From Tropicimonas_B omnivorans (lineage in GTDB: Bacteria > Pseudomonadota > Alphaproteobacteria > Rhodobacterales > Rhodobacteraceae), in assembly GCF_031846565.1 (NCBI RefSeq), contig NZ_JAVRHL010000004.1:124001-188000 (forward strand): a DNA stretch of 64,000 nucleotides, read 5' to 3'. A model generated the notes under the pieces. It was not told the DNA's origin and ran no database searches. It saw nothing but the letters and a program-made list of their open reading frames with translations. Shown here piece by piece: positions 57,065 through 64,000 of this stretch; within the stretch, counting starts at the first letter, position 1, and each line of letters opens with the position of its first letter. The translations under genes were made by a program, and so were the position numbers.

Positions 57065-58009
57065 TCAGCCCTTCTCCGCGAGGCGCGGATCGAGATAGGC
57101 GATCAGGGCGTCGGCCAGGAAATTCGCCAGGACATAGAGCCCCGTCGTCACGACCACCGCGCCGAGAAGGACCGGGAAATTCCGGCTGAGCACGGCGTCG
57201 TAGGCGAGCGAGCCGAGGCCCGGCCGGGAGAAGACGACCTCCACCAGAACCGCGCCCGAGAGCAGGTTTCCGATGCCGACGCCGAGAACGGAGATGACCG
57301 GAACGACCGCGATGGGCAGGACGTAACGCAGCGCGATGCGCAGATCCGAAACGCCGAAGGAGCGGTAGGTCCTCACATGCGGCTGCGCCAGCGTCTCGAG
57401 CATGGACACCCGCACGAGCCGCGCGATGTATCCGACCCAGGCGACGCCGATGGCAAAGGCCGGCAGGGCAAGGTGGTGGAGCTGGTCGAGCAGGTCCCCC
57501 GGCTCGCCTGCGCCGATGGCCGGAAACCAGTTCAGCATGACCGCGAAGAGGATCAGGGCGTAGATCGCCATGAGAAACGCGGGGAGCGCCACGACGCTGG
57601 TGGATATGACGCCGATCAACCAGTCGATGAAGGTGTTGGGCCGGAGCGCCGCCCAGATCCCGAGGGGCGTCCCGATGGCCGCGGCCCAGATCACGCCGAC
57701 GACCGCGAGCGTGACGGTGCGGGGCAGGGCCGCGAAGACCAGATCCGCCACCGGACGCTGGCTGAGGATGTCCGTTCCGAAGTCGCCGTGAAGGAGATTC
57801 CACAAGAAGCTCGCCGCCTGCATGGCGAGGGGCTGGTCGAGGCCCATCTGCTCCCGGAAGAACGCCTTTTGCGCCTCGCTCGCGCGAGGTCCTAGGGCGA
57901 TGCTCGCTGGATCCCCGGGCACGGCATAGATCAGCACGAAGAGCAGCAGCATCGACACGATGAGCACGCAAAGGCCCAGTGCAAACCGTCTCAGCAGGTA
58001 AGTCGTCAT
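57065..58009 (-). CDS. Peptide-type ABC permease (DppB family)
   Basis: A 314-residue permease and the first gene of the leftward operon. It starts MTTYLLRRFALGLCVL, followed by the family's first periplasmic loop with GDPASIALGPRASEA. The EAA-type loop YRSFGVSDLRIALRYVLP is present. The upstream gap with the GntR gene holds a long inverted repeat at 58085-58110, which likely controls this promoter. Confidence 0.9.
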   Translation of the reverse strand: MTTYLLRRFALGLCVLIVSMLLLFVLIYAVPGDPASIALGPRASEAQKAFFREQMGLDQPLAMQAASFLWNLLHGDFGTDILSQRPVADLVFAALPRTVTLAVVGVIWAAAIGTPLGIWAALRPNTFIDWLIGVISTSVVALPAFLMAIYALILFAVMLNWFPAIGAGEPGDLLDQLHHLALPAFAIGVAWVGYIARLVRVSMLETLAQPHVRTYRSFGVSDLRIALRYVLPIAVVPVISVLGVGIGNLLSGAVLVEVVFSRPGLGSLAYDAVLSRNFPVLLGAVVVTTGLYVLANFLADALIAYLDPRLAEKG

Positions 58010-58084
58010 GTGTCAGTGACCCGATCCCGGGCGCATGCCGCGGGTCGACCTCTCGAATGGTGGTGATGTCATTTGAAGATGCGC

Positions 58085-58110
58085 TGTAATATATCACGGA
58101 GTATATTGCA
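58085..58110. promoter_or_regulatory. Candidate GntR operator
   Basis: TGTAATATA (58085-58093) and TATATTGCA (58102-58110) are inverted repeats, eight of nine positions complementary, with an 8-bp spacer. They lie 76 bp upstream of the peptide-importer start and 102 bp upstream of the GntR gene, an AT-rich island in GC-rich DNA. Binding by that regulator is inferred. Confidence 0.55.
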
Positions 58111-58211
58111 AGGGTGCTGCCCCGGGTGCTAGCCTCGGCATCGGGTTGGAGGAGAGCGCGGGAAGCTGTTTTTCCGGCCGTACTGCACGTTCAGAACATG
58201 AGATCGGACAG

Positions 58212-58955
58212 ATGGGACCACGACATCCGGACCGGGTCTTCCGCTGGCGCGAGCGGATCGGGGAGGAGCCGGCGGGCTACCGGACCCTGACGGATCGCGC
58301 CTACGATCAGATCCGCACCCGTATCATGACCGGCGACTTTGCCGCCACGACGCCCTTCACCGAGGCCGATCTCGCGCGTGAGCTGCAGATGAGCAAGACG
58401 CCGGTGCGCGAGGCGCTGGTCCGGCTGCAGACAGAGGATTTCGTGCGCGCCATTCCCCGGCGCGGCTACATCGTGGCCCCCGTGCAGATCGCGGAGATCC
58501 GGGACCTGTTCGGGTTCCGGGCACTGATCGAGGGCGAGGCCGCGGCCCTCGCCGCGCGCCATGCCGGGCCGGATCGACTGGAGGAACTCGAAGAGCTGAT
58601 CCGGATCGACGCCGAGAACGACAGCGAGGGATCGCAGCGCGTGGCCAGGATGATCCTGATCAACAACGCCTTTCACGAGACGATCGCGCTCGGAGCCGGG
58701 AACCGCCGCTTGCACCGCAGCACGGTGCAGATCATCCGCGAGTTCGAACGGTTCTATTTCCTCGAAGCGAGCTTGCCCGAATTCTACGACCCCGGTTTCG
58801 TCGGGCATGAGGCGGTGCTGGAGGCGATCAGCGGCGGCGAGCCGGAAATCGCGCGGACGCGGATGAAGGAGCATGTCGACAGCTCCCGGCGCGTTCTGTC
58901 GAAGGCGATCAGCGAGGGCATGGCGCCTGCATCCTCCCTGCCGATCATGCTCTGA
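58212..58955 (+). CDS. GntR-family regulator with FCD domain
   Basis: A 247-residue FadR-type regulator. The N-terminal winged helix is FTEADLARELQMSKTPVREA (about residues 45-65), followed by the all-helical FCD effector domain with metal-binding residues around NNAFHETIA and FVGHEAVLEA. The ATG at 58212 begins it; an upstream TTG at 58146 would add 22 residues. It diverges from the peptide-importer operon and, with the palindrome between them, is the obvious local repressor. The effector is probably a product of the CocE or DUF1989 steps. Confidence 0.85.
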   Translation: MGPRHPDRVFRWRERIGEEPAGYRTLTDRAYDQIRTRIMTGDFAATTPFTEADLARELQMSKTPVREALVRLQTEDFVRAIPRRGYIVAPVQIAEIRDLFGFRALIEGEAAALAARHAGPDRLEELEELIRIDAENDSEGSQRVARMILINNAFHETIALGAGNRRLHRSTVQIIREFERFYFLEASLPEFYDPGFVGHEAVLEAISGGEPEIARTRMKEHVDSSRRVLSKAISEGMAPASSLPIML

Positions 58956-59247
58956 CGGGATGGCCCGCCCGGGATCGGGCGTAAGGCAGGTCGCGACCCG
59001 GCGTCTTGCGCCCGCGTCCGTCCGATGTCCGCATGTTGGAGGCGTGGAGCGGAAGTCGTCCGGCGCCCGCAGGAACAACGTGCGCAGGAAGAAAGTGGCT
59101 CTCGCGCGCGGGACATGGCATAGAAGGGTGTACGGCCAGCATCTGCCCATCTCTGCCAAGGAGATCTGGAGTGTCTCGGTTTTCCCCGTTCTGCCCCGCC
59201 CATGCCACGCCTGAGCCGGATTGCGACGAGACGGGAGGTTCCGAGCG

Positions 59248-60081
59248 GTGCCCGGCCTGACCCTCTCCGTTCACGGTGCCCGCGGGACCGCTGCCGAGGA
59301 AGGTGGGGGCGTGGCGCGGCATGGCGGAGCGACGAGTTGCGCGACGCTCACCTGGGGCGATCCCGAAGCGATCCTCGTCCTCGATGCGGGATCGGGGGCC
59401 GCGGCCGCGGGTCCGGCGCTTGCCGGGCGGCGTCGGATCACCGTCCTTCTGTCGCATCTTCATCTCGATCACCTGATCGGCCTGCCGCTCCTTCTGTCCG
59501 CCGCGCCGCCGGGGGCCGAACTGCGCGTGGCGTCCGCCGCATCGAGCCCGGCGGCACTGGAGCGCGCGCTCCGCTGCCTCATTTCGCCGCCCTTCTATCC
59601 CGTCGCGCCGCAGACGCTCTGTCCCGGCTTCACGGTCACCGCGATGCCCGATCTGGTGCCGGACGGACCGACGCTCGGCGCCGCCCCGCTGTCGCATCCG
59701 GGCGGCGCCAGCGGATATCGCGTCGTGTGGGAGGGGCGATCCCTTGCCTATCTCACGGACCACGAGCCGGACGAGGGCGAGGGCGACGCCGGCCTGCGCA
59801 GTCTCGCCGAAGGCGCGGACCTCGCCCTCATCGATGCCACCTGGACCCCGGGAGAGGCCGCGTCCCGCCGCGGCTGGGGGCACGGCGACTGGCGCACCGC
59901 CCTCGATCTGACGCAAGGGGCGGGGCAGGTCGGGCTCTGGCATCACGCACCCGGGCGGAGCGACGACGGCCTCGATGCGATCGTCGAGGACGCGCGGCAG
60001 ATCCGGCCGGGGACGTTCGCCGCGGCGGCGGGGCAGGTCGGCGCGGTGGGTCAGGTGGGAGATTTCTCCCCCGGATCGTAG
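59248..60081 (+). CDS. Metallo-beta-lactamase-fold hydrolase, possible cyclic-nucleotide phosphodiesterase
   Basis: A 277-residue MBL-fold enzyme starting at GTG 59248, nine bases after GGGAGG. The dinuclear metal motif is SHLHLDHLIG (His70, His72, Asp74, His75), followed by LSHPGGASGY, YLTDHEPDEG and LWHHAPGRSDD, the further metal ligands. The HLHLDHLxG opening resembles class II cAMP phosphodiesterases, though the following residues differ from that pattern by an added proline and residue. The gene converges on an adenylate cyclase and overlaps it by 31 nt. Degradation of the cyclase product is an attractive inference, but other phosphodiester substrates are possible. Confidence 0.7.
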   Translation: MPGLTLSVHGARGTAAEEGGGVARHGGATSCATLTWGDPEAILVLDAGSGAAAAGPALAGRRRITVLLSHLHLDHLIGLPLLLSAAPPGAELRVASAASSPAALERALRCLISPPFYPVAPQTLCPGFTVTAMPDLVPDGPTLGAAPLSHPGGASGYRVVWEGRSLAYLTDHEPDEGEGDAGLRSLAEGADLALIDATWTPGEAASRRGWGHGDWRTALDLTQGAGQVGLWHHAPGRSDDGLDAIVEDARQIRPGTFAAAAGQVGAVGQVGDFSPGS

Positions 60082-62192
60082 AGCCCGCTCCAGCCTTCGG
60101 GCCGCGCTTCCGTCTCGAGCCGCAAGGTGCGGTCGGACTGGAGCGCGAAGAGGCCCGGCGGAAGGCGCGTCAGTTCGGCGAGCGACGTCCGCGCCGATGC
60201 GGCGTCCCAGGCCCGCCAGGCCGCCAGCCACCGCGCCTGCGCCTCCGCGAGTCGCGCGAAGTCGGGGCTTTCCGCCAAGGCACGGTCGCCGAGCAGGGCA
60301 TGAAGCTCCACCGGCGCATCCCGTCCCTTCACCCGGACGCGGTCGACCTCCAGCGTGGCCATGAGACTGCCCCGGACCGTCTCCGCCGAGGCGAGGGTCT
60401 CGACGCCGTAGTACCGGGTCAGGGCCTCGATGCGGGAGGCGACATTGACCGGATCGCCGATGGCCGAATAGGCGAAGCGCTGGGCGGAGCCCAGATTGCC
60501 GACGCAGCAGGTCCCGGTGTTGAGGCCGATGCCGATGGCGAGCGGCGGGCGGGCGCTGCCCGTGTTCAGTGTTCTCAGGGCCTGGCCCATCGCGCTGGCC
60601 GCTTCCAGCGCCCGCACGCGATGCGCCTCGACGGGCAGGGGGGCGTTCCAGAAGGCCATGATCGCATCGCCGATGAACTTGTCGATGGTCGCGCCATGCG
60701 CCAGCAGGATCTCGGTCATGGGGGTCAGGAAACCGTTGAGAAGCGCCGTCAGCTCCGTCGGGTCCATTCCCTCGGACAGGCCGGAAAAGCCGCGAAGATC
60801 GCAGAAGAGAATCGTGATCTCGGTGGCCTCTCCCTCCAGCCGGGCGGCGGAGGGGTCGTCCGCGAGCCGGTCCACCACCGCCGGCGCAAGGTAGAGCGAG
60901 AAGGTCCGGCGCACGCCGCGCCGCTCCCGCTCGGTGAGGAGGGCGAGGGTCGTCGCCCCGCACAGGAATGTCGTCAGGAGCGCGAGGATTGCGGGCCCGG
61001 GATCGAGGACCAGTCCGCGGGGCAGGGCGGCCCAGGCAAGGCCCAGCACGCCGGCGATGAGAGCCGACGCAAGCGCCGCCGCGCCGCCCGCCCCGAGGAG
61101 CGGCATGAGGACAGAGAGCGACAGGCCAAGGAGGAGCGCGGCGGCGAATTCCGCGCCCGGTGCCCAGCCCGGGCGTACGAGTGCCGCGCCGGACAGCATC
61201 TGGTCCAGCGCCTCCGCATGGGCCTCGACCCCCGGAACCAGGCCGCCGAGCGGCGTTGCCACGAGATCCCGGAGGCCCGCGGCGGACGTGCCGACGAAGA
61301 CCACCCGCCCGGAGATCCGGTCTGCCCATCCCCCGGCATCGTCCAGGATGACCTCGGCGGCGGAGAGGCGGGGCACGTCCGGCAGGCCGGACCAGTGCAG
61401 CCAGAGCCGCCCGTCCGGGCCGACCGGGGTGTCGATCCCGCCGATCCGCATCGCCTCGAGGCCGGGCCGGCCGCCCTCATCCGCGACGCGCAATTGCAGC
61501 GCTCCCGCGCCCTGCGCCACCCGCAGCGCCTCCGCTGACAGGCCGGGGATCAGACCCGCTTCCGTCGCGAAGAGAAGCGGGACGCGCCGCACCACGCCGT
61601 CCGGCTCGGGAAGCAGGCTGAAGCTGCCGAGACCTGCCGCCGCCGCGTCGAGGCTGGGCAGGTTCGACACCGCTCCGCCGAGACTTGGCAGGTACGGGGC
61701 GGGATCCGGCCCGCGAACCGCGATCCCGGCTTTCGGCGCCGGCGGCGACGCGCGGCCCTCGGGGGTGAGAATGAGACCGGCGACGACGGGACCGGCGGCG
61801 AAGGCGCGGGCAAGGCTCTCGTCCCCGTCTGCTGCGCCCGGTGGCAACTGCGCCGTGCCGCCCGCACGCCGGATCGCTGCCGCCGCCGTGGTGACGGACA
61901 GGCGGTCGGGCTCGGCGAAGACGATGTCGAAGGCGATGGCAGCGGCGCCGGCTTCCGTCAGCCGCTCCACCATCCGTGCGAGATCCCCGCGCGGCCAGGG
62001 CCATTGGCCGAGCCGGGCGAGCGCGGCCTCATCAATATCCACGATGGCGATGGGCGGATCGAGGGATTGCCGCGGGGCGGACCGCTGCCAGCCGTCCACC
62101 AGAAGGGTCATCGCCCGCTCCCCCTGGCCCGGCAGGGCGAGGACGAGGATCAGTGCGACAACGGTTCCCACCGCCCCTGCCGCGCGGGTCAT
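60051..62192 (-). CDS. CHASE2-domain adenylate cyclase
   Basis: A 713-residue membrane cyclase. A signal-anchor helix (about residues 6-21) is followed by a periplasmic CHASE2 sensor (IAIVDIDEAALARLGQWPW, ending VFVGTSAAGLRDL and GVEAHAEALDQ), three more helices (about 345-430) and a class III cyclase domain. FCDLRGFSGL and DKFIGDAIMAFW carry the two metal aspartates and the adenine-selecting Lys. AIGDPVNVASRIEA carries the partner Asp, Asn and Arg. cAMP synthesis is thus predicted. The start is uncertain: GTG 62231 and TTG 62300 are alternatives, and no strong binding site marks the ATG. Its end overlaps the MBL gene. Confidence 0.87.
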   Translation of the reverse strand: MTRAAGAVGTVVALILVLALPGQGERAMTLLVDGWQRSAPRQSLDPPIAIVDIDEAALARLGQWPWPRGDLARMVERLTEAGAAAIAFDIVFAEPDRLSVTTAAAAIRRAGGTAQLPPGAADGDESLARAFAAGPVVAGLILTPEGRASPPAPKAGIAVRGPDPAPYLPSLGGAVSNLPSLDAAAAGLGSFSLLPEPDGVVRRVPLLFATEAGLIPGLSAEALRVAQGAGALQLRVADEGGRPGLEAMRIGGIDTPVGPDGRLWLHWSGLPDVPRLSAAEVILDDAGGWADRISGRVVFVGTSAAGLRDLVATPLGGLVPGVEAHAEALDQMLSGAALVRPGWAPGAEFAAALLLGLSLSVLMPLLGAGGAAALASALIAGVLGLAWAALPRGLVLDPGPAILALLTTFLCGATTLALLTERERRGVRRTFSLYLAPAVVDRLADDPSAARLEGEATEITILFCDLRGFSGLSEGMDPTELTALLNGFLTPMTEILLAHGATIDKFIGDAIMAFWNAPLPVEAHRVRALEAASAMGQALRTLNTGSARPPLAIGIGLNTGTCCVGNLGSAQRFAYSAIGDPVNVASRIEALTRYYGVETLASAETVRGSLMATLEVDRVRVKGRDAPVELHALLGDRALAESPDFARLAEAQARWLAAWRAWDAASARTSLAELTRLPPGLFALQSDRTLRLETEARPEGWSGLYDPGEKSPT

Positions 62193-62331
62193 CGGACGTA
62201 AACGCCGGCCGGTTCGTGGTATCAAGGTCACACGCTGTCCATTCCGCGCCACTCTCGCAAGACGTAAGGTTACGCAACGGCAAACGGCGCTACTCTGCAA
62301 CCCGTATCAGGATCGAATCGCCCGGAGTGTC

Positions 62332-63468
62332 ATGCGTCCCCTAGCGACCGCCCTCCTTCTCAGTCTGACTGGCGCACCGGCCTTCGCGCAGGGCGCCGGT
62401 GATCTCGACGCGGCCCGCGCCTCCATCGCGGCCGGCGAGGTCCAGGCCGCCCTCGCGCCCCTCGAGCGGATCCTTCTCGCGCGGCCCGAGGCGGACGATG
62501 CCCGGCTCCTCTACGCCCGGACGCTCTATGACCTCGGCGATTACGAAGGGGCGGAGCGGGAATTGCGGCTTCTGGAGGATCGTCTGGGGCCGAGCGATGC
62601 AGCCTATGCCAGCGACTTGCGGCAAAGCGCCGTGGCGCGATCCAAGGCCTTTCGCGGGCGCGGTACCGTCTTCGCCGGGATCCGCGCCGAGAGCGACCCG
62701 GGACTGGGCACGCTGGACGCAGAGGACGAGACCGCTGCCGTCGCCGGGCTCGACCTGCGGCTCGAACAGGAGATCGCAGGCTTGGGCGGCGGCCTCGTTT
62801 TCGGCGATCTGCGTCTGCGCGGCGCGGTCCACGACGAGGCGGAGGAGCTGGACGGGCTGGGCGGCGCCCTGACGTTCGGCTTTGAGCTGCCCTACGCGGA
62901 CCTGACGCTCATTCCCTACCTCACCGCCTCCTCCGAGCGGACCGACGATGGCGGACGCCTCGACGCCGCGGGCGGCGGGCTTGCCCTGCGCTACGCGCTG
63001 ACGAAGACGACGGGCCTGACCTTCGATCTCGAGCGGGAAACCCGGCGGCAGCGGGACAGCGACATCCGCGGCGAGGGCGATGCCCGCCGCGCGGAGATCG
63101 GATTGCGGTCCCGCCCGATGCCGGGGGTTCTCCTCGGAGCCGCAATCGCGATGGAGGAGTTCGACGCAGGAGGCGATGCGCTCTCCTACACGGCGCCCGA
63201 GTTGACGCTCGATGCGAGCTACGCCTTCGATGACGGCGGGCTTCTCTTCGGCCGCGCGATCGCCATCGAGCGGGATTACGAGGGCGGCGGTGACGAGAGC
63301 ATCCGGGATTACTTCGTCGGCTACGCCCGGCCCTTCACCTTCGCGGGTCTGGAGGGGCTGTCCGTCCAGGTGGGACTGAGGCACGAGCACCGGCGGTCCG
63401 ATTTCGACGCGCGGGACGGGCGGAACACCTCGCTCGAGGTGACGCTCCTTCGAAATTTCGAGTTCTGA
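62332..63468 (+). CDS. TPR plus outer-membrane beta-barrel protein
   Basis: A 378-residue exported protein. A signal peptide (MRPLATALLLSLTGA to AFAQ) precedes a TPR-like helical part (about residues 20-100, with DDARLLYARTLYDLGDYEGAE). About 270 residues of alternating beta strands follow, ending in LEVTLLRNFEF with a terminal Phe, the usual outer-membrane-barrel mark. This organisation is like surface lipoprotein assembly modifiers (Slam-like) and related TPR-barrel proteins. It diverges from the cyclase gene and precedes a FecR-domain protein by 10 bp. It could be an export or surface-display component; the function is inferred. Confidence 0.7.
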   Translation: MRPLATALLLSLTGAPAFAQGAGDLDAARASIAAGEVQAALAPLERILLARPEADDARLLYARTLYDLGDYEGAERELRLLEDRLGPSDAAYASDLRQSAVARSKAFRGRGTVFAGIRAESDPGLGTLDAEDETAAVAGLDLRLEQEIAGLGGGLVFGDLRLRGAVHDEAEELDGLGGALTFGFELPYADLTLIPYLTASSERTDDGGRLDAAGGGLALRYALTKTTGLTFDLERETRRQRDSDIRGEGDARRAEIGLRSRPMPGVLLGAAIAMEEFDAGGDALSYTAPELTLDASYAFDDGGLLFGRAIAIERDYEGGGDESIRDYFVGYARPFTFAGLEGLSVQVGLRHEHRRSDFDARDGRNTSLEVTLLRNFEF

Positions 63469-63478
63469 GAGGGCCGCG

Positions 63479-64000
63479 ATGACCGATAAGCACCGCTTCG
63501 CACTCGCGCTTTTCGCTTCGGCAAGCGTCCTGGCGCTCACCCCGCAGGCTCAGGCGCAACAGGTCGGCACATCGAGCGCGGTCCGGGGGGAGGTGTTCCT
63601 GACCCCCGCGGCGGCCCCGCAGCGAAGGCCCGCGACTCCCGGTCTCGGCATCTCGCTGTCGGACCTCGTCGAGACGCGCGCGGCGAGCACCCTCCAGGTT
63701 CTGCTCCTCGACCGCTCGACCTTCACGGTCGGCGAGAATGCCTCCCTCGTCATCGACCGTTTCGTCTACGATCCGGACCGCGGGACCGGCGATGTCGCGG
63801 CGGACCTCGCGCGCGGCGCGTTCCGCTTCGTCTCGGGCCGGGTGACGCGGCAGGGGACGGTGGCACGGATCGACACGCCGGCGGCGACGATCGGCATCCG
63901 CGGCACCTTCCTCGAGGGCGTGGTGGGGCTGGACGCCGTCGCCGCGGCGCGGGCCCTGGGGCATGACGTCTCGGGCTGCACCGATCCGGCGAACGCCCTC
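63479..64000 (+). CDS. FecR-domain periplasmic protein (cut by the window edge)
   Basis: The frame is open from ATG 63479 to the right edge (174 codons seen). A signal peptide (MTDKHRFALALFASAS to AQAQ) is followed by a FecR-type domain: VRGEVFLTPAAA, ISLSDLVETRAAS, FTVGENASLVIDRFVYDPD and FRFVSGRVTR. It continues TPAATIGIRGTFLEG, the typical FecR end. Unlike FecR anti-sigma factors it has no N-terminal cytoplasmic segment, so it is periplasmic. It is cotranscribed with the TPR-barrel gene. FecR proteins of this kind often accompany CHASE2 cyclases. Confidence 0.78.
   Translation, partial: MTDKHRFALALFASASVLALTPQAQAQQVGTSSAVRGEVFLTPAAAPQRRPATPGLGISLSDLVETRAASTLQVLLLDRSTFTVGENASLVIDRFVYDPDRGTGDVAADLARGAFRFVSGRVTRQGTVARIDTPAATIGIRGTFLEGVVGLDAVAAARALGHDVSGCTDPANAL

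Noticed and set aside
56288..57895. Plus-strand frame of about 535 codons opposite the peptide permeases
   Set aside because: Shadow of two convincing DppB/DppC-type genes; rich in Asp, Gly, Glu and His with no domain.
60934..62331. Plus-strand extension upstream of the TPR-barrel gene
   Set aside because: The frame is open but lies antisense to the cyclase, is Ser/Pro/Arg-rich and lacks a signal peptide, whereas the ATG at 62332 begins a clear one.

Overview
The window is GC-rich, densely packed and built almost entirely of short catabolic and transport operons. Periplasmic-binding-protein transporters (TRAP, branched-chain ABC, peptide ABC), CoA-ester catabolism and an AI-2 (lsr) uptake operon are typical of a metabolically versatile alphaproteobacterium, most likely Rhodobacterales. 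That placement is an inference from gene content; no rRNA or tRNA gene was seen.

Layout. 1-618: a decayed IS5-type transposase fragment and a short unknown ORF, then a CDF metal exporter (619-1557). 1763-10606: an AI-2 locus, with lsrG-lsrK-lsrR leftward and lsrA-C-D-B rightward followed by a class II aldolase where lsrF would be expected. 10946-24524: an IclR-controlled divergent cluster. A family III CoA-transferase and a hotdog thioesterase go left. A CoA ligase, a MaoC-type (de)hydratase, a TRAP transporter, both methylcrotonyl-CoA carboxylase subunits, HMG-CoA lyase and a methylglutaconyl-CoA hydratase-like enzyme go right. With no acyl-CoA dehydrogenase, this looks like a route for an imported C5 branched acid such as 3-hydroxy-3-methylbutyrate or 3-methylcrotonate. 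24622-29539: TetR regulator plus RND efflux pair. 30001-32201: orphan GAF histidine kinase and a kynurenine-formamidase-like hydrolase.

32248-36987: branched-chain-type ABC importer (liv order G-F-H-M-J), divergent from a Rid-family protein (37070-37459), with a perfect 14-bp palindrome between them. 37561-42727: LysR regulator divergent from a second TRAP operon, a tautomerase-like protein and an alpha/beta hydrolase. 42947-46686: a heterodimeric ABC exporter with one degenerate ATP site. 46840-49380: Ohr peroxidase, TetR regulator, NAD(P)-binding reductase. 49539-58009: leftward peptide-type ABC importer with a CocE-type hydrolase, a DUF1989 protein and a DUF2218 protein, divergent from a GntR/FCD regulator (58212-58955).

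59248-64000: a metallo-beta-lactamase-fold hydrolase with a phosphodiesterase-like HxHxDH site converges on, and overlaps by 31 nt, a CHASE2-adenylate cyclase. Divergent from the cyclase lie a TPR/beta-barrel outer-membrane protein and a FecR-domain periplasmic protein cut by the right edge. This set, possibly an envelope-sensing cAMP module, is the least familiar system here. The C5-acid cluster and the aldolase-bearing lsr locus follow.
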